Notes under the pieces: model-generated
What the model saw: only the letters and a program-made list of their open reading frames with translations
Databases searched by the model: none
Told to the model about the DNA's origin: nothing
Shown here: positions 1-9,102 of the stretch, piece after piece
Layout of the letters: each line of letters starts with the position of its first letter
How positions within the stretch are numbered: the first letter of the stretch is position 1
From: Massilia sp. PAMC28688
Lineage (GTDB): Bacteria; Pseudomonadota; Gammaproteobacteria; Burkholderiales; Burkholderiaceae_D
Direction: 5' to 3'
Assembly: GCF_019443445.1 (NCBI RefSeq)
Contig: NZ_CP080378.1
Location: forward strand, 4,154,001 to 4,218,000
DNA length: 64,000 nt
Translations under genes and position numbers: made by a program

Positions 1-287
1 GCATGTTTGTGGGGTCCTTCAATTTCGATCCGCGCTCGGCCGACCTGAATACGGAGATGGGCTTCATCATCGACAGTCCGGCCCTGTCGGCGCGCATGTC
101 CGAGGTACTCGACAAACAGATCATGGCGCGCGCCTACGAGGTGACGCTGACGCCGCAGGGACGCCTGCAGTGGCACGAGCAGGGCGAACGCGGCATGATG
201 GTGCACGACATCGAACCCGGCACCACCCTGTGGCAGCGCGCGACGGTGCAGTTCATGTCGCTGCTGCCGATTGAATGGATGCTGTGA
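1..287 (+). CDS. Phospholipase D family protein, C-terminal part
   Basis: The reading frame is open at the window edge and ends at a TGA at 285-287, so only the last 95 or so residues are present. The visible part opens with the GSFNFDPRSA block that follows the second HKD motif in cardiolipin synthase/phospholipase D family proteins, then NTEMGF and the usual helical tail. Family members transfer or hydrolyse phosphatidyl groups at the inner membrane. The catalytic HKD histidines lie upstream of the window, so activity cannot be judged. Which family member it is (ClsC-like or another) cannot be decided from this tail. It is unrelated by position to the T6SS phospholipase D at 45322. Confidence 0.8.
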   Translation, partial: MFVGSFNFDPRSADLNTEMGFIIDSPALSARMSEVLDKQIMARAYEVTLTPQGRLQWHEQGERGMMVHDIEPGTTLWQRATVQFMSLLPIEWML

Positions 288-303
288 GAAAGGGGGAGGG
301 AGA

Positions 304-1098
304 ATGACGATGGAACCCGTGTCAGGCAAGCGCCGCGTGGTCCTGGCCGGCGCATGCATCGCGGCCGCCGTGCCTGCCGCTGCCGCCGCTGCTGCTGTCT
401 CTGCTGCTGCCTCCGTTGCTCCTGCCCCGCGCCATGCGCGCTTGCGCGTGATGACCAGCCACCTGCCGCCCTTGTCGGTCGAACACGATGCGGGCCGCCC
501 CGGCGCGCTGTACGAACTGGTGGCCGAGCTGTGCAGGCGCACGGGGCGCACCTTACAGGCGCAGTTTGTGCCCTGGAAGCGTGCCATCCACCTGGCCAGC
601 AGCAACCGCGCCACGGCCATTTTCCCGCTCACCCGGACGCCCGGACGCGAGCGCCATTTCCGCTGGCTGGTCTCGCTGTACGACGAGCATTACGTGTTCC
701 TCACCCCCCGCGGGCGCGCCTTTGACGTGCGCAATCCGGAAAACATGAAGGACATGCGCATCAGCCTGATCCGCGGTTCATCGCTCACCGAGTCGCTGGT
801 GCAGATGGGCTACCGGAACATTGTGGAGGCGCGCTCGGTGGACGAAGTCCATCGCTTCCTGGTGGCAGGCATTGCCGATGCTGCGTTCGGCGAGCGCAAT
901 ATTGTGCGCAATTCCCTGCGCAGCCGCGCCGCCCTGGACGAGTTCGACGTGAGCGAACCGGTGCGCCGCACCTCGGCCTGGCTGGCCGGCTCGCTTGACT
1001 TTACCGAAAGCGACGCGGCCGGCTTCGAGCGCGCCATGCTAGCCATGAAGGCCGACGGCACCCACCAGGCCATCCTCAAGCGCTACCAGCTGGGATAG
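304..1098 (+). CDS. Periplasmic solute-binding protein, family 3-like
   Basis: A 264-residue protein beginning 16 bases after the phospholipase gene. The ATG at 304 is chosen because a GGGGGAGGG ribosome site sits just before it; an in-frame ATG upstream at 271 lies inside the previous gene. Residues 1 to about 45 form an unusually alanine-rich signal peptide. The mature part has the bilobed binding-protein pattern: an early Val-Met-Thr strand, a central PWKRA segment, an LIRGSS segment near the hinge and a helical end. Such proteins bind amino acids or similar small solutes in the periplasm, either for an ABC importer or as stand-alone sensors. No permease or ATPase gene is beside it, so the ligand and partner are unknown. 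Confidence 0.75.
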   Translation: MTMEPVSGKRRVVLAGACIAAAVPAAAAAAAVSAAASVAPAPRHARLRVMTSHLPPLSVEHDAGRPGALYELVAELCRRTGRTLQAQFVPWKRAIHLASSNRATAIFPLTRTPGRERHFRWLVSLYDEHYVFLTPRGRAFDVRNPENMKDMRISLIRGSSLTESLVQMGYRNIVEARSVDEVHRFLVAGIADAAFGERNIVRNSLRSRAALDEFDVSEPVRRTSAWLAGSLDFTESDAAGFERAMLAMKADGTHQAILKRYQLG

Positions 1099-1110
1099 CG
1101 CTGCCGGGCC

Positions 1111-2148
1111 TCAATGCAGTTCCGTTGACGAGCTGTGGATGGTGGCCGAATGGCGCAGGTTGGCGCCGCCCGGGGTCAGGCTCGCTTCCAGGCGGCCCAC
1201 CGCTTCCATGATCCTGGCCGGGTCGGCGTAATGCGCCATGTGGCCAACCCCATCTTCTATGATCAGCTCGCTGTGCCGCACTTCATTGTGAAAACGGATG
1301 GCGTGATCGTGCACATCCACAATTTCGTCGCCATTGCCCGCCACCACGGCAATGGGCAGCGTCAATTCCTTGTAGCGCTCGGACAGGCGCTTGGCTGCCG
1401 GAATCATCATGGCGGTCTCGGCCGCGCTGGCGCCCAGCTGTCCGGGCCGCAGGGCTAGCCATTTCGGCAATTCCTGGAAGCGTTCCGGCACCGGGGCCGG
1501 TGCAAACATGCGTTTGACCAGGCGCGGCCACAGCATGGCCGCCAGCACGGGCGCCACCGTATGGCGCAGCAGCTGGCCGATGCCGGGAATGGCCGGGGCC
1601 GCCATCAGGGGCACATCCGCGCGCGTGGTCGGGTAGTAGTAACCCGACATAAGCGTGATGGCGCGCACATATTTGGGATAGTTGAGCGCCATCGCCAGCG
1701 TGACCAGGGTGCCCCAGGAGTGCCCGACCACGATAGGACGCTCCACGCCCATCTTGTGCAATGCCTGGTAGAACAGGCGCGCCTGCTCTTCCGGCGTCCA
1801 GTCGAGCTTGCCGGGCCGGTCGCTGTAGCCAAAGCCCGGCCGGTCAAAGGCAATGACCCGGTAGGGCCGCGCACCGCTGTCGAGCAAGCCGCTCAGATCG
1901 AAGTCGTTGGAAAACAGGCCATTGCCATGCAGCAGTACCAGCGTGTCGCCCTGACCCCGTTCCACATAATGCAGGCGAACGCCCTCGACCTCGACGAAGT
2001 TGCCCTGGGGCGGATTGTCGCGCTCGGCGCTGCGCTGTTTGGCCTGCGCATACAGGAACGATGCGGCCAGGCCGGCCACGCCGAGCAGCGCGGCCGTCTG
2101 CAAGGCGCTCGGTCCGCGCGGTGAACGGGTTGGAATGACAGTACGCAT
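1111..2148 (-). CDS. Alpha/beta hydrolase, membrane-anchored
   Basis: A 345-residue alpha/beta-hydrolase fold enzyme. A hydrophobic segment at about residues 18-34 probably anchors it or serves as an uncleaved signal. The fold markers are in order: LLHGNG at 72-77 for the oxyanion hole, GHSWGT at 142-147 with Ser144 as nucleophile, an acid in GDEIVD near 273-278, and His303 in GVGHMAH. The triad is therefore intact. The closest broad group is the epoxide hydrolase/haloalkane dehalogenase-like family, but the sequence alone does not give the substrate. It converges with the solute-binding gene, the two stops being 12 bases apart. Confidence 0.8.
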   Translation of the reverse strand: MRTVIPTRSPRGPSALQTAALLGVAGLAASFLYAQAKQRSAERDNPPQGNFVEVEGVRLHYVERGQGDTLVLLHGNGLFSNDFDLSGLLDSGARPYRVIAFDRPGFGYSDRPGKLDWTPEEQARLFYQALHKMGVERPIVVGHSWGTLVTLAMALNYPKYVRAITLMSGYYYPTTRADVPLMAAPAIPGIGQLLRHTVAPVLAAMLWPRLVKRMFAPAPVPERFQELPKWLALRPGQLGASAAETAMMIPAAKRLSERYKELTLPIAVVAGNGDEIVDVHDHAIRFHNEVRHSELIIEDGVGHMAHYADPARIMEAVGRLEASLTPGGANLRHSATIHSSSTELH

Positions 2149-2287
2149 GGCAATTTCCTTTCTAAGAGAATAGATCCTTCCACACCCGGGGCGGGAAGCA
2201 TGTCATTCCGATACTGTGGCCCGGACGAAGTTTCGCGGTCTGTGCGCCACTCAACTGTCAGGCGCGCAACGGTACTGGTTTCATCAA

Positions 2288-2316
2288 TTGACAGTCACTT
2301 GGTCACGAACCATACT
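2288..2316 (+). promoter_or_regulatory. Candidate sigma-70 promoter for the diguanylate cyclase gene
   Basis: TTGACA at 2288-2293 is an exact -35 consensus. CATACT at 2311-2316 follows after 17 bases and matches four of six -10 positions. The start codon of the GGDEF gene is 30 bases downstream. Confidence 0.5.
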
Positions 2317-2345
2317 GAGAGGCAAATTTTGTTTCCAGGGTATGC

Positions 2346-4382
2346 ATGAAAACGCTCTTGTCGATCTGTCTTGCCTCGCTGCTCATGGCAACGGGTGGCG
2401 CGGTGCGCGCCGGTCCGGCGGAAGTCATGCAGGTGATCGAGCAGCATCGCCAGCGCGGCTTCGTCGCGCCCGCCATCGCCATTGACGAGCTGCTCAATGC
2501 GGGAAAGGGTATCGACGGCGCCCCGGTCGAATTGCGCATGCGCTACCACAATGCGCTGGCGCAACTGTATGTGGCGGAAGAAAACCATCCCCGTTTCAAG
2601 GCGCAACTCGATGCCCTGGCGCGCATGGAACGCGAGGAAAACTGCACACCATGCGGACACTACAAGCTGGTGCGCGAAATCCATCACGCCATGCGGGTGC
2701 AGGATTCCAGGAAGGCTCGCGCGCTGGCAGGCGGCCTGGATCACATCAAGAGTGCCGACAAGCATTTGATGCAGGCCGTGCATTACACCCGGGCAGGCGT
2801 GCTCGACAGCTCCGGCAACCATGCGCGCGCGCTGGAAGAGGCCATGCTTGCCTCGCGCCTGGCGATCGAGATCAACAACCCGGCCGAGCAGGTACGCACC
2901 CTCAACATGATGCTGCTCTCGAACGTGGCGCGCGGCGACCTTGAACGCGCAGGCAGCCTGGCGCGGGAAGCCTACGCCCTGGCCGAGCGGATTGGTTTTG
3001 TCTACATGCTGCCTTACATTCGTGGCAATGAAGGCTGGGTGTTTTCTTCCAAGGGTGACAAGGTCAACCAGCTACGGGCGCTCAATGACGTGCTGGAAAT
3101 TACCCGGAAGTACAAGAACATGGCCGACTCGGAGCTGATCGCACTGGTCAATCTGGCCGAGTACCACGCTACGGCGCGCGAATTCAAGCAGGCAGCGCTG
3201 CTGGCCGAAGAGGCCATTGCGCTGGCCGACAAGGTAGGCAAACCGATTGCCAAGGGCGTCGTGCTGGGGACCCTGGGACAGGCCCAGATCGGCATGGGCG
3301 AATTTGAACGCGGTGTTGCCACGACTGAAGAAGGGCTGAAGGTGCTGGAACAGGCCGGCGCCAGCAGTTACCTTGTCAAATCCTATGCGATGGCCGCCGA
3401 GTCGTACGAACAGGCAGGGCGTCCGGCCCAGTCGCTGGCTGCCCTGCGCAAATTTGTCACCATGAGTGAGGAAGCGAACCAGAAGGCGCGGGAAAAGGCC
3501 ATCACCGAAGCGCAGGAAAAATTTTCGGGCGAACGCAAGGACCACGAAATCGAGCGCCTGTCGCTGGAAAATGCCCGCCGCCAGGCCGAAGTGGCAGCAC
3601 GCGCGTGGCAGCAGCGGCTATGGGCCACGGCTGCAGTGGCGCTGGCGCTGGGTGCGGTGCTGCTGATCCAGATGGTCTCGCGCGCCCGGCGCCGCAACCG
3701 TGTGCTGGAAGACAGCAATGCGGTGCTCAGCGACCAATCGGTCCACGATCCCCTGACCGGTGCCTACAACCGCCGCCATTGCGCCGAACTGATGGGCCAG
3801 CAGCAGCTCATGCTGGCCAATAAGTCGCGCGACCGCAACTGCAAGGCCAGCGTTGGCCTGATGCTGCTTGACGTCGACCACTTCAAGCGCGTCAACGATA
3901 CCCACGGCCATGCGGCCGGCGACCAGGTGCTCATTGAAGTGGCGCGCCGCCTGCAGCAGCTGGTGCGCCAGCATGACGTGGTGGTGCGCTGGGGTGGCGA
4001 AGAGTTTGTGCTGATCCTGCCCGGCACGTCGACCGACGGCATGCTGGTGCTCGCCGAGCGTGTTCTCAACACGGTAGCCGAGCAAAGCGTACCGGTCGGC
4101 GCAACCGAGATCCCGGTGACGGTGTCGGCCGGCTGCGTGTGCTATCCGCTGCTGCCGGGCCAGCACTGGGAAGATGCCCTGAAGGTGGCCGACCTGGCCA
4201 TGTACATGGCCAAGCAGGGCGGGCGCAACCGCGCCGTGTGCGTGATGCAGGTCGAGCAGGGCGTCACGTCGGAGGCGCTGCTGACCGACCTTTCCGGGGC
4301 CGCAGCCGGCGGCCAGGCAACGCTGCAGACCATCATGGGGCCGGTGTCGCGCCAGGAGCGCGAGACCATCATGGCCATTTGA
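2346..4382 (+). CDS. TPR-containing membrane diguanylate cyclase
   Basis: A 678-residue protein with a cleavable signal peptide (residues 1-22, ending VRA), a large periplasmic array of TPR-like helical pairs (about 25-400), a coiled stretch, one membrane segment at about 422-443, and a cytoplasmic GGDEF domain. The active-site signature is GGEEF at 550-554. RQHD lies exactly five residues before it, which is the RxxD inhibitory site for product binding. It should make cyclic di-GMP from two GTP with feedback control, with the TPR region sensing an envelope signal or partner. No EAL domain is present. A CAGGG ribosome site precedes the ATG. No cognate partner gene is adjacent. Confidence 0.92.
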   Translation: MKTLLSICLASLLMATGGAVRAGPAEVMQVIEQHRQRGFVAPAIAIDELLNAGKGIDGAPVELRMRYHNALAQLYVAEENHPRFKAQLDALARMEREENCTPCGHYKLVREIHHAMRVQDSRKARALAGGLDHIKSADKHLMQAVHYTRAGVLDSSGNHARALEEAMLASRLAIEINNPAEQVRTLNMMLLSNVARGDLERAGSLAREAYALAERIGFVYMLPYIRGNEGWVFSSKGDKVNQLRALNDVLEITRKYKNMADSELIALVNLAEYHATAREFKQAALLAEEAIALADKVGKPIAKGVVLGTLGQAQIGMGEFERGVATTEEGLKVLEQAGASSYLVKSYAMAAESYEQAGRPAQSLAALRKFVTMSEEANQKAREKAITEAQEKFSGERKDHEIERLSLENARRQAEVAARAWQQRLWATAAVALALGAVLLIQMVSRARRRNRVLEDSNAVLSDQSVHDPLTGAYNRRHCAELMGQQQLMLANKSRDRNCKASVGLMLLDVDHFKRVNDTHGHAAGDQVLIEVARRLQQLVRQHDVVVRWGGEEFVLILPGTSTDGMLVLAERVLNTVAEQSVPVGATEIPVTVSAGCVCYPLLPGQHWEDALKVADLAMYMAKQGGRNRAVCVMQVEQGVTSEALLTDLSGAAAGGQATLQTIMGPVSRQERETIMAI

Positions 4383-4490
4383 GGCCAGTAGAATACCCCC
4401 TCTAGTTCAATGGCGTATATGTGGGTCGTCGAACATACGTGACTGATCCGGGTTGCCATACTGGTGTCAATTGAACTGCATTGACATCCC

Positions 4491-4604
4491 ATGAAAACCA
4501 TCGCTACCAAATCCCTCGTTGTCCTGGTCGTCGCCGTGGCGACCGTGCGCAGCTACGTCACGCTGGCGCTGCACACCCGCGTGCTGCCGCAGCATCTTGC
4601 CTGA
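4491..4604 (+). CDS. Small hydrophobic protein (37 aa)
   Basis: A short open frame begins with ATG at 4491 and ends at TGA 4602-4604. The product is basic at the start and has one hydrophobic stretch (about residues 8-26), so it could be a single-span membrane peptide. It ends nine bases before the next small gene, which suggests one transcript. No family was recognised. Coding status is inferred only from size, position and composition. Confidence 0.35.
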   Translation: MKTIATKSLVVLVVAVATVRSYVTLALHTRVLPQHLA

Positions 4605-4613
4605 GGATCGATC

Positions 4614-4793
4614 ATGACTACGCCAAAACAAGGTTCCCCCGCCCGGCTTGACCGCGAAGTCGAGCGTGAGCGTGAAGAGCGCCACAAGAATGACGAAGCC
4701 AGGTCCGGCTTGTCGCTGGACGATGACTTTCGGGTCAAGGATGCCCGCGACAGTGCCAGTTCCGGGCAGTTGAACCGGCAGCGCAGCCGCTAG
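4614..4793 (+). CDS. Small highly charged protein (59 aa)
   Basis: A 59-residue frame with GGATCG just before the ATG at 4614. The product is very rich in Arg, Glu, Asp and Lys, with an Arg-Glu repeat near residues 14-22, a short LSLDDDF segment and a basic end. It has no hydrophobic core and is probably disordered or helical. No family was recognised. It follows the 37-residue gene directly and points toward the NrtR-like gene. Confidence 0.45.
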   Translation: MTTPKQGSPARLDREVEREREERHKNDEARSGLSLDDDFRVKDARDSASSGQLNRQRSR

Positions 4794-4905
4794 GCAGATT
4801 ATTCTGAAGGGTGGAATCGGCCAGTGAAAACAGCGGCCGGCCATGCGCGGATATCTTTTTTGACGGTCAAGTCCGTCCTCATGAATTAACCGGTGCTGCA
4901 CTGGC

Positions 4906-5568
4906 CTACAGGCCGCGCTCGAGCGTCATCACGCGCGCGCGATATGCCTCCTTGAGGCGGTACAACTGTGCGGGGCGATGGGCCCCGGCGGCGCCAAAGG
5001 CGCCTTCCACCGCTTCGAGCATGTCCATCTCGCCCATCTTGCGGCGAAAGCTTACCTTGTTCAAGGCTTCGCCCATCAGCAGTTCGTACATGCGCTGCAA
5101 TTGCGGCAACGTGAAGACGTCGCCGGCGAGGAAGCAGGGCAGGGACGAGTAGTGGCTCTTGCTGCGCAGGCGCGCCACCGCTTCGCTCACGATCTGGCCA
5201 TGGTCAAAAGGCAGCTCCGGCAGTGCGGCCACGGGAACCAGCGACAGGCGGCCCGCCGCGGCGGGACCAATCATCTCGAACGGCACCAGCGCGTAGTGCG
5301 CCACCGACAGCGACCAGCCGCGCGGATCGCGCTGCGGACCGGAAAAGGTCGCCAGCTGTTCCAGGTAGGGTGGCGTGAAGCCGGTCTTGGCGCGCATCAC
5401 GCGCATGGCCGCATCGAACACGCTGGCGTCTTGCGCGTGTACATAGCCGCCGGGCAGGGCCAGCCGGCCTGCGAACGGGACATGTTCACGCTCGCTCAGC
5501 GCCACCATCAGCTGTTCCTGCTCGATTGTCAGCAGCACCACGTCCACCGTGCAGATCACTTCACCCAT
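4906..5568 (-). CDS. nrtR: NrtR-type Nudix-like transcriptional regulator of NAD salvage
   Basis: The product (220 residues from the chosen start) has a Nudix fold at about 4-140 and a C-terminal winged-helix region containing the FRRKMGEMDML segment expected of NrtR regulators. The Nudix box starts GGYVHAQD but lacks the REXXEE core, so hydrolase activity is unlikely. That is typical of NrtR, which senses ADP-ribose and represses NAD salvage genes. The ATG at 5568 has a GGGAG site seven bases upstream. An ATG at 5628 would add 20 residues but has no ribosome site and abuts the palindrome. The divergent nicotinamidase-pncB-nadM genes are the likely targets. Confidence 0.82.
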   Translation of the reverse strand: MGEVICTVDVVLLTIEQEQLMVALSEREHVPFAGRLALPGGYVHAQDASVFDAAMRVMRAKTGFTPPYLEQLATFSGPQRDPRGWSLSVAHYALVPFEMIGPAAAGRLSLVPVAALPELPFDHGQIVSEAVARLRSKSHYSSLPCFLAGDVFTLPQLQRMYELLMGEALNKVSFRRKMGEMDMLEAVEGAFGAAGAHRPAQLYRLKEAYRARVMTLERGL

Positions 5569-5628
5569 GCATTCTCCCGTGACGGCCCGAGGCGGCGCCG
5601 GATCATCTTGTTTCACAAAGTATCCCAT

Positions 5629-5653
5629 ACTTAGTTGCAAAAGTAAATTAAGT
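5629..5653. promoter_or_regulatory. Candidate NrtR operator (imperfect palindrome)
   Basis: ACTTAGTT and AATTAAGT form an inverted repeat with 7 of 8 bases paired around a nine-base centre. It lies between the divergent regulator and the nicotinamidase gene and overlaps the predicted -35 box of the salvage operon, as expected of a repressor site. The link to NrtR is inferred from position. Confidence 0.6.
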
Positions 5654-5663
5654 GGTTTATGCT
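5635..5663 (+). promoter_or_regulatory. Candidate promoter of the NAD salvage operon
   Basis: TTGCAA at 5635-5640 and TATGCT at 5658-5663 are separated by 17 bases, each matching four of six consensus positions. The -35 box is inside the palindrome, so bound repressor would block polymerase. Confidence 0.45.
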
Positions 5664-5690
5664 GGGAGCACAGTACGAAAAGGACAAGTC

Positions 5691-6539
5691 ATGAAGCGCA
5701 ACCTGCATCTGCTCATTATCGATCCACAAAACGACTTTTGTGACCTGCCGCCGGCATACCTGCCCGCCGGTGAGTCGCCCGCCTTGCCGGTTCCGGGCGC
5801 GCATGCCGACATGCAGCGCGTGGCCCGCCTGATCGACCAGGGGGCATCGGGCCTGGCGGCCATCAGCATCACGCTTGACTCGCACCACCGCATCGACGTG
5901 GCCCATACCACCTTCTGGATGGACGCCGCGGGCGCTGCGGTGGCGCCTTTTACGCAGATCACCCTGGCCGATTTGGAGCAGGGCCGCTATGCCCCGCGCG
6001 ACGCCGCAGCCCGTCCGCGGGTGCTGGACTACCTGGCCGCGCTCGAGCGCGCGGGACGCTACCAGCTCATGGTCTGGCCCACGCACTGCGAAATAGGATC
6101 ATGGGGCCACAATGTGCATGCCGACGTGCGTACGGCCTACAACCGTTGGGAGGAAGCGACCCTGCGCACCGTGCAGAAAGTGAGTAAGGGTACCAATCCC
6201 TGGACCGAGCACTACTCGGCCATCCAGGCCGAAGTCCCGGACGCAGGCGACGCCAGTACCCAGGTCAACAGCGCCTTCATCGCAGAATTGCGCAAGGCGG
6301 ACCGCGTCTATATCACCGGCGAAGCGGGCAGCCACTGCGTCAAGGCGACCACCGAGCATATCGTCGAACACTGGGACCAGAACCAGCTGGAGCGCCTGGT
6401 GCTGGTGATCGACTGCATGAGCCCCGTGAGCGGGTTCGGCGAGCAGCACGACAGCTTTGTGCGCGCCATGCGCGAGCGCGGTGTCACGCTTGCCCAGGCC
6501 AGCGACGTGGCTGCCGAACTGCTGGACAACGCGCCTTGA
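5691..6539 (+). CDS. Isochorismatase-fold cysteine hydrolase, probable nicotinamidase
   Basis: A 282-residue isochorismatase-superfamily protein. The catalytic triad elements are Asp11 in IIDPQNDF and Cys216 in GSHC. Asp63, His65 and His72 in [11 protein letters not shown] match the metal-binding Asp-x-His...His pattern of nicotinamidases. The predicted reaction is nicotinamide to nicotinate plus ammonia, feeding PncB encoded next. It is longer than E. coli PncA (about 213 residues), the extra length lying mostly in the middle. AAAAGGAC lies just upstream of the ATG. Function rests on motifs plus operon context; the exact substrate is an inference. Confidence 0.8.
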   Translation: MKRNLHLLIIDPQNDFCDLPPAYLPAGESPALPVPGAHADMQRVARLIDQGASGLAAISITLDSHHRIDVAHTTFWMDAAGAAVAPFTQITLADLEQGRYAPRDAAARPRVLDYLAALERAGRYQLMVWPTHCEIGSWGHNVHADVRTAYNRWEEATLRTVQKVSKGTNPWTEHYSAIQAEVPDAGDASTQVNSAFIAELRKADRVYITGEAGSHCVKATTEHIVEHWDQNQLERLVLVIDCMSPVSGFGEQHDSFVRAMRERGVTLAQASDVAAELLDNAP

Positions 6540-6549
6540 ACGCGCCCTC

Positions 6550-7767
6550 ATGACCTCTACTCATCTTCTTATGACACCAATTGTCCGCAGCCTGCTCGAG
6601 ACCGACCTCTATAAATTCACCATGTGGCAGGCACTCCTGCACAAACATCCTTCGGCCCAGGCCGAGTATGCATTCGTGTGCCGCAACGAGCCGGCCTATC
6701 CGCTGGCAGAACTGAAAGCGGACGTGGAGCGGGAACTGGATCATCTGTGCCAGCTCTCGTTTACGCTGGAGGAAATTGACTACCTGCGCTCACTGCGCTT
6801 CATCAAAAGCGACTTCGCCGATTTTTTGACCGTGTTTCGCTTTCAGCGCCGTTTCATCGAGGTCAGCACCGATGGCGGCACGCTGCTGATCCGCGCTGCC
6901 GGACCCCAGGTCCACGTGATGGGCTTCGAGATTTACGTCCTGTATATCGTCAACGAACTGTATTTCCGGCGCTTTGACCAGGATGCGGCGCTGGCCGAAG
7001 GACGCAAGCGGCTGGCGGCCAAGATCACGCTGCTGCGCGCGTTTGCCGAAGAAGCGCCGTGCCGCCATCCCTTCGAGTTCTTCGACTTTGGCGTGCGCCG
7101 CCGTTTTTCCGGCGCCTGGCATGAGGAAGTCGTCGCCACCCTGGCGCGCGAAGTGCCGGATTATTTCAAGGGCACGTCCAACGTTTACCTCGCCATGAAG
7201 TACAAGCTGGTCCCCATCGGCACCATGGCCCACGAGTACCTGCAAAGCTTCCAGTCCTTTGGCGTGCGCCTGCGCGACTTTCAGAAGGCGGCCCTGGAAG
7301 ACTGGGTGCAGGAGTATCGCGGCGACCTCGGTACCGCGCTGACCGATGTGGTTGGCATGGATGCCTTTTTGGCCGACTTTGACCTGTATTTCGCCAAGCT
7401 GTTCGACGGCTTGCGGCACGATTCCGGCGACCCGGTGGAGTGGGGTGAAAAGGCGCTGGCTCATTACGGGAAACTTCGCCTTGATGCCCATACGCGGCGC
7501 CTGGTGTTCTCCGACGGGCTGGATCTGCCTACCGCGTTTTCGCTGTACCGCCATTTCGCCGACCGCACCATGACCGGCTTTGGCATCGGCACCAATCTGT
7601 CCAACGATGTTGGCGTCAAGCCGCTTAATGTCGTGATGAAGCTGATGTCCTGCAATGGACAGCCGGTGGCCAAGCTGTCCGATTCGCCGGGCAAGACCCT
7701 GTGCAAGGACGAGACCTTCCTGGCCTATCTGCGCCAGGTCTTCAACCATCAAATGGACGCATCATGA
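6550..7767 (+). CDS. pncB: Nicotinate phosphoribosyltransferase
   Basis: A 405-residue protein, close to the usual 400 for bacterial PncB. It has the N-terminal [11 protein letters not shown] signature, a central FDFGVRRR segment, a [10 protein letters not shown] segment, and the C-terminal [11 protein letters not shown] phosphate-binding region. It converts nicotinate and PRPP, with ATP use, to nicotinate mononucleotide in the cytoplasm. The start could be ATG 6550 or ATG 6571; neither has a clear ribosome site, and the second fits the E. coli N-terminus slightly better. The gene follows the nicotinamidase by ten bases, and its stop overlaps the next start by four bases. Confidence 0.95.
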   Translation: MTSTHLLMTPIVRSLLETDLYKFTMWQALLHKHPSAQAEYAFVCRNEPAYPLAELKADVERELDHLCQLSFTLEEIDYLRSLRFIKSDFADFLTVFRFQRRFIEVSTDGGTLLIRAAGPQVHVMGFEIYVLYIVNELYFRRFDQDAALAEGRKRLAAKITLLRAFAEEAPCRHPFEFFDFGVRRRFSGAWHEEVVATLAREVPDYFKGTSNVYLAMKYKLVPIGTMAHEYLQSFQSFGVRLRDFQKAALEDWVQEYRGDLGTALTDVVGMDAFLADFDLYFAKLFDGLRHDSGDPVEWGEKALAHYGKLRLDAHTRRLVFSDGLDLPTAFSLYRHFADRTMTGFGIGTNLSNDVGVKPLNVVMKLMSCNGQPVAKLSDSPGKTLCKDETFLAYLRQVFNHQMDAS

Positions 7768-8810
7768 ACATGGACGTAGCAGTAGTAATCGGACGCTTTC
7801 AGCCTTTTCATTGCGGTCACGAGGCCTTGCTGCGCAAAGCGCTGGCGGTCGCGCCCAGGGTCGTGGTCGTGCTGGGATCATCGTTCCACGCGCGCAGCGC
7901 CAAGAGTCCTTTCAGCTGGCAGGAACGGGCGGCGATGATCGAGGCTGTGCTCAGTGACGAGGAGCGCAAGCGCGTGGCATTTGTGCCGGTGCGCGACTAC
8001 CAGGACGATGTGCAGTGGGCCCAGGTGGTGCAGCAGTCGGTGGAAGCTGCAGTGCCGGACGCGGCCCAGGTCGCGGTGGTGGGGTTCTACAAGGATGCGT
8101 CGAGCTACTATCTCAACCGCTTTCCCGAGTGGGAAACGGTGGCTGTCGAGGCCCCGGGCCAGGTCGACGCGGCCGATATCCGGCGCGTGTATTTCGAGGC
8201 CGACGATATCGACATCGCCCTGAGTGTGCTGGAAAAGAGCGTGCCGCCGGCAGTGCGCAGCTTCCTCAAATCCTGGGCGGTGCTGCCTGACTACGCAGCG
8301 CTGGCGGAAGAACACGCATTCGTGCAAAAGTACAAGGCCGCATGGAGCAAGGCGCCATACGCACCCATCTTTTCCACGGTGGACGCTGTCGTGATCTGCG
8401 CGGACCACGTTTTGCTGATCAAGCGCGGCGGCTTTCCGGGCAAAGGCCAGTGGGCGGTACCGGGTGGCTTTGTCGAACAGCGCGAGCGGCTGCTGCAGTC
8501 GACCCTGCGTGAGCTGGAAGAAGAGACCAAGCTTGCCGTGCTGGCCTCCACCATGGAAGCGGCGCTGGTTGATGTGCGAGTGTTCGACAATCCCGACCGC
8601 AGCCAGCGCGGCCGCACTATCACCCACGCCCATTACTTCGAGCTGCAGTCGGACACGCTGCCCAGTGTGGAAGCGTCGGATGATGCAGCGCTGGTGCAGT
8701 GGGTGGCCATTGCCGACCTGGGCGACATGGAAGAGGAATTCTACGAAGACCATTTCATGATTCTCGACTACCACCTTCACGTAAGCAAAGACCGGCAAGT
8801 CACTGTTTAA
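7764..8810 (+). CDS. nadM: Bifunctional NMN adenylyltransferase / Nudix hydrolase
   Basis: A 348-residue two-domain enzyme. Residues 1 to about 185 are a NadM-type nucleotidyltransferase: [10 protein letters not shown] gives the HxGH motif at His16-His19. Residues from about 210 are a Nudix domain with an intact box starting at Gly235 and ending REL-EEE-TKL, so hydrolysis is expected to work, probably on ADP-ribose as in the cyanobacterial two-domain homologue. The first domain joins mononucleotide to AMP to make the dinucleotide. Its ATG overlaps the pncB stop (ATGA), indicating translational coupling. Recycling ADP-ribose, the NrtR effector, would also tune the operon. Confidence 0.92.
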   Translation: MNMDVAVVIGRFQPFHCGHEALLRKALAVAPRVVVVLGSSFHARSAKSPFSWQERAAMIEAVLSDEERKRVAFVPVRDYQDDVQWAQVVQQSVEAAVPDAAQVAVVGFYKDASSYYLNRFPEWETVAVEAPGQVDAADIRRVYFEADDIDIALSVLEKSVPPAVRSFLKSWAVLPDYAALAEEHAFVQKYKAAWSKAPYAPIFSTVDAVVICADHVLLIKRGGFPGKGQWAVPGGFVEQRERLLQSTLRELEEETKLAVLASTMEAALVDVRVFDNPDRSQRGRTITHAHYFELQSDTLPSVEASDDAALVQWVAIADLGDMEEEFYEDHFMILDYHLHVSKDRQVTV

Positions 8811-8920
8811 TCTCTATCAGCGCATCGCGCGCGATCACTGATCCGAAAGAGGTAGCCAAGCAGCGATCGACGAAAGCCTGAGCCCAGGTGTAGCGAGATG
8901 AAAGGATCTTATTCCGTGCG

Positions 8921-8980
8921 CCGGAAAACCCGGCTATCGGGATGCGATAGGTGACTCGGAACGTGATACGGGTTTTTCGG
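8921..8980 (+). ncRNA. Candidate structured RNA or complex terminator after nadM
   Basis: CCGGAAAACCCG (8921-8932) pairs with CGGGTTTTTCGG (8969-8980) over 12 positions including one G-U pair. Inside, CTATCG (8934-8939) and CGATAG (8945-8950) make a second perfect hairpin with a five-base loop. The run of five T at the 3' arm could serve termination of the salvage operon. No known RNA family was recognised. The rest of 8811-9102 shows no convincing gene. Confidence 0.4.
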
Positions 8981-9102
8981 TGTCAATTGCACAGCCGTAT
9001 CAAAATCAGCGGGCGGATAAGCAGATACCCTATACTATTCCGTCCGGGACGATAGATGAACATCTTCTATCCAGCTTGCCCTCTCACTCTTTTGATCTCA
9101 CC

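Noticed and set aside
1..287. The partial phospholipase D as a T6SS effector
   Set aside because: No VgrG, Hcp or immunity gene is adjacent; the tail fits a housekeeping cardiolipin synthase-type protein.
5569..5640. Longer start for the NrtR-like gene at TTG 5640 or ATG 5628
   Set aside because: Neither has a ribosome site, and both overlap or abut the operator palindrome; ATG 5568 has GGGAG at proper distance.
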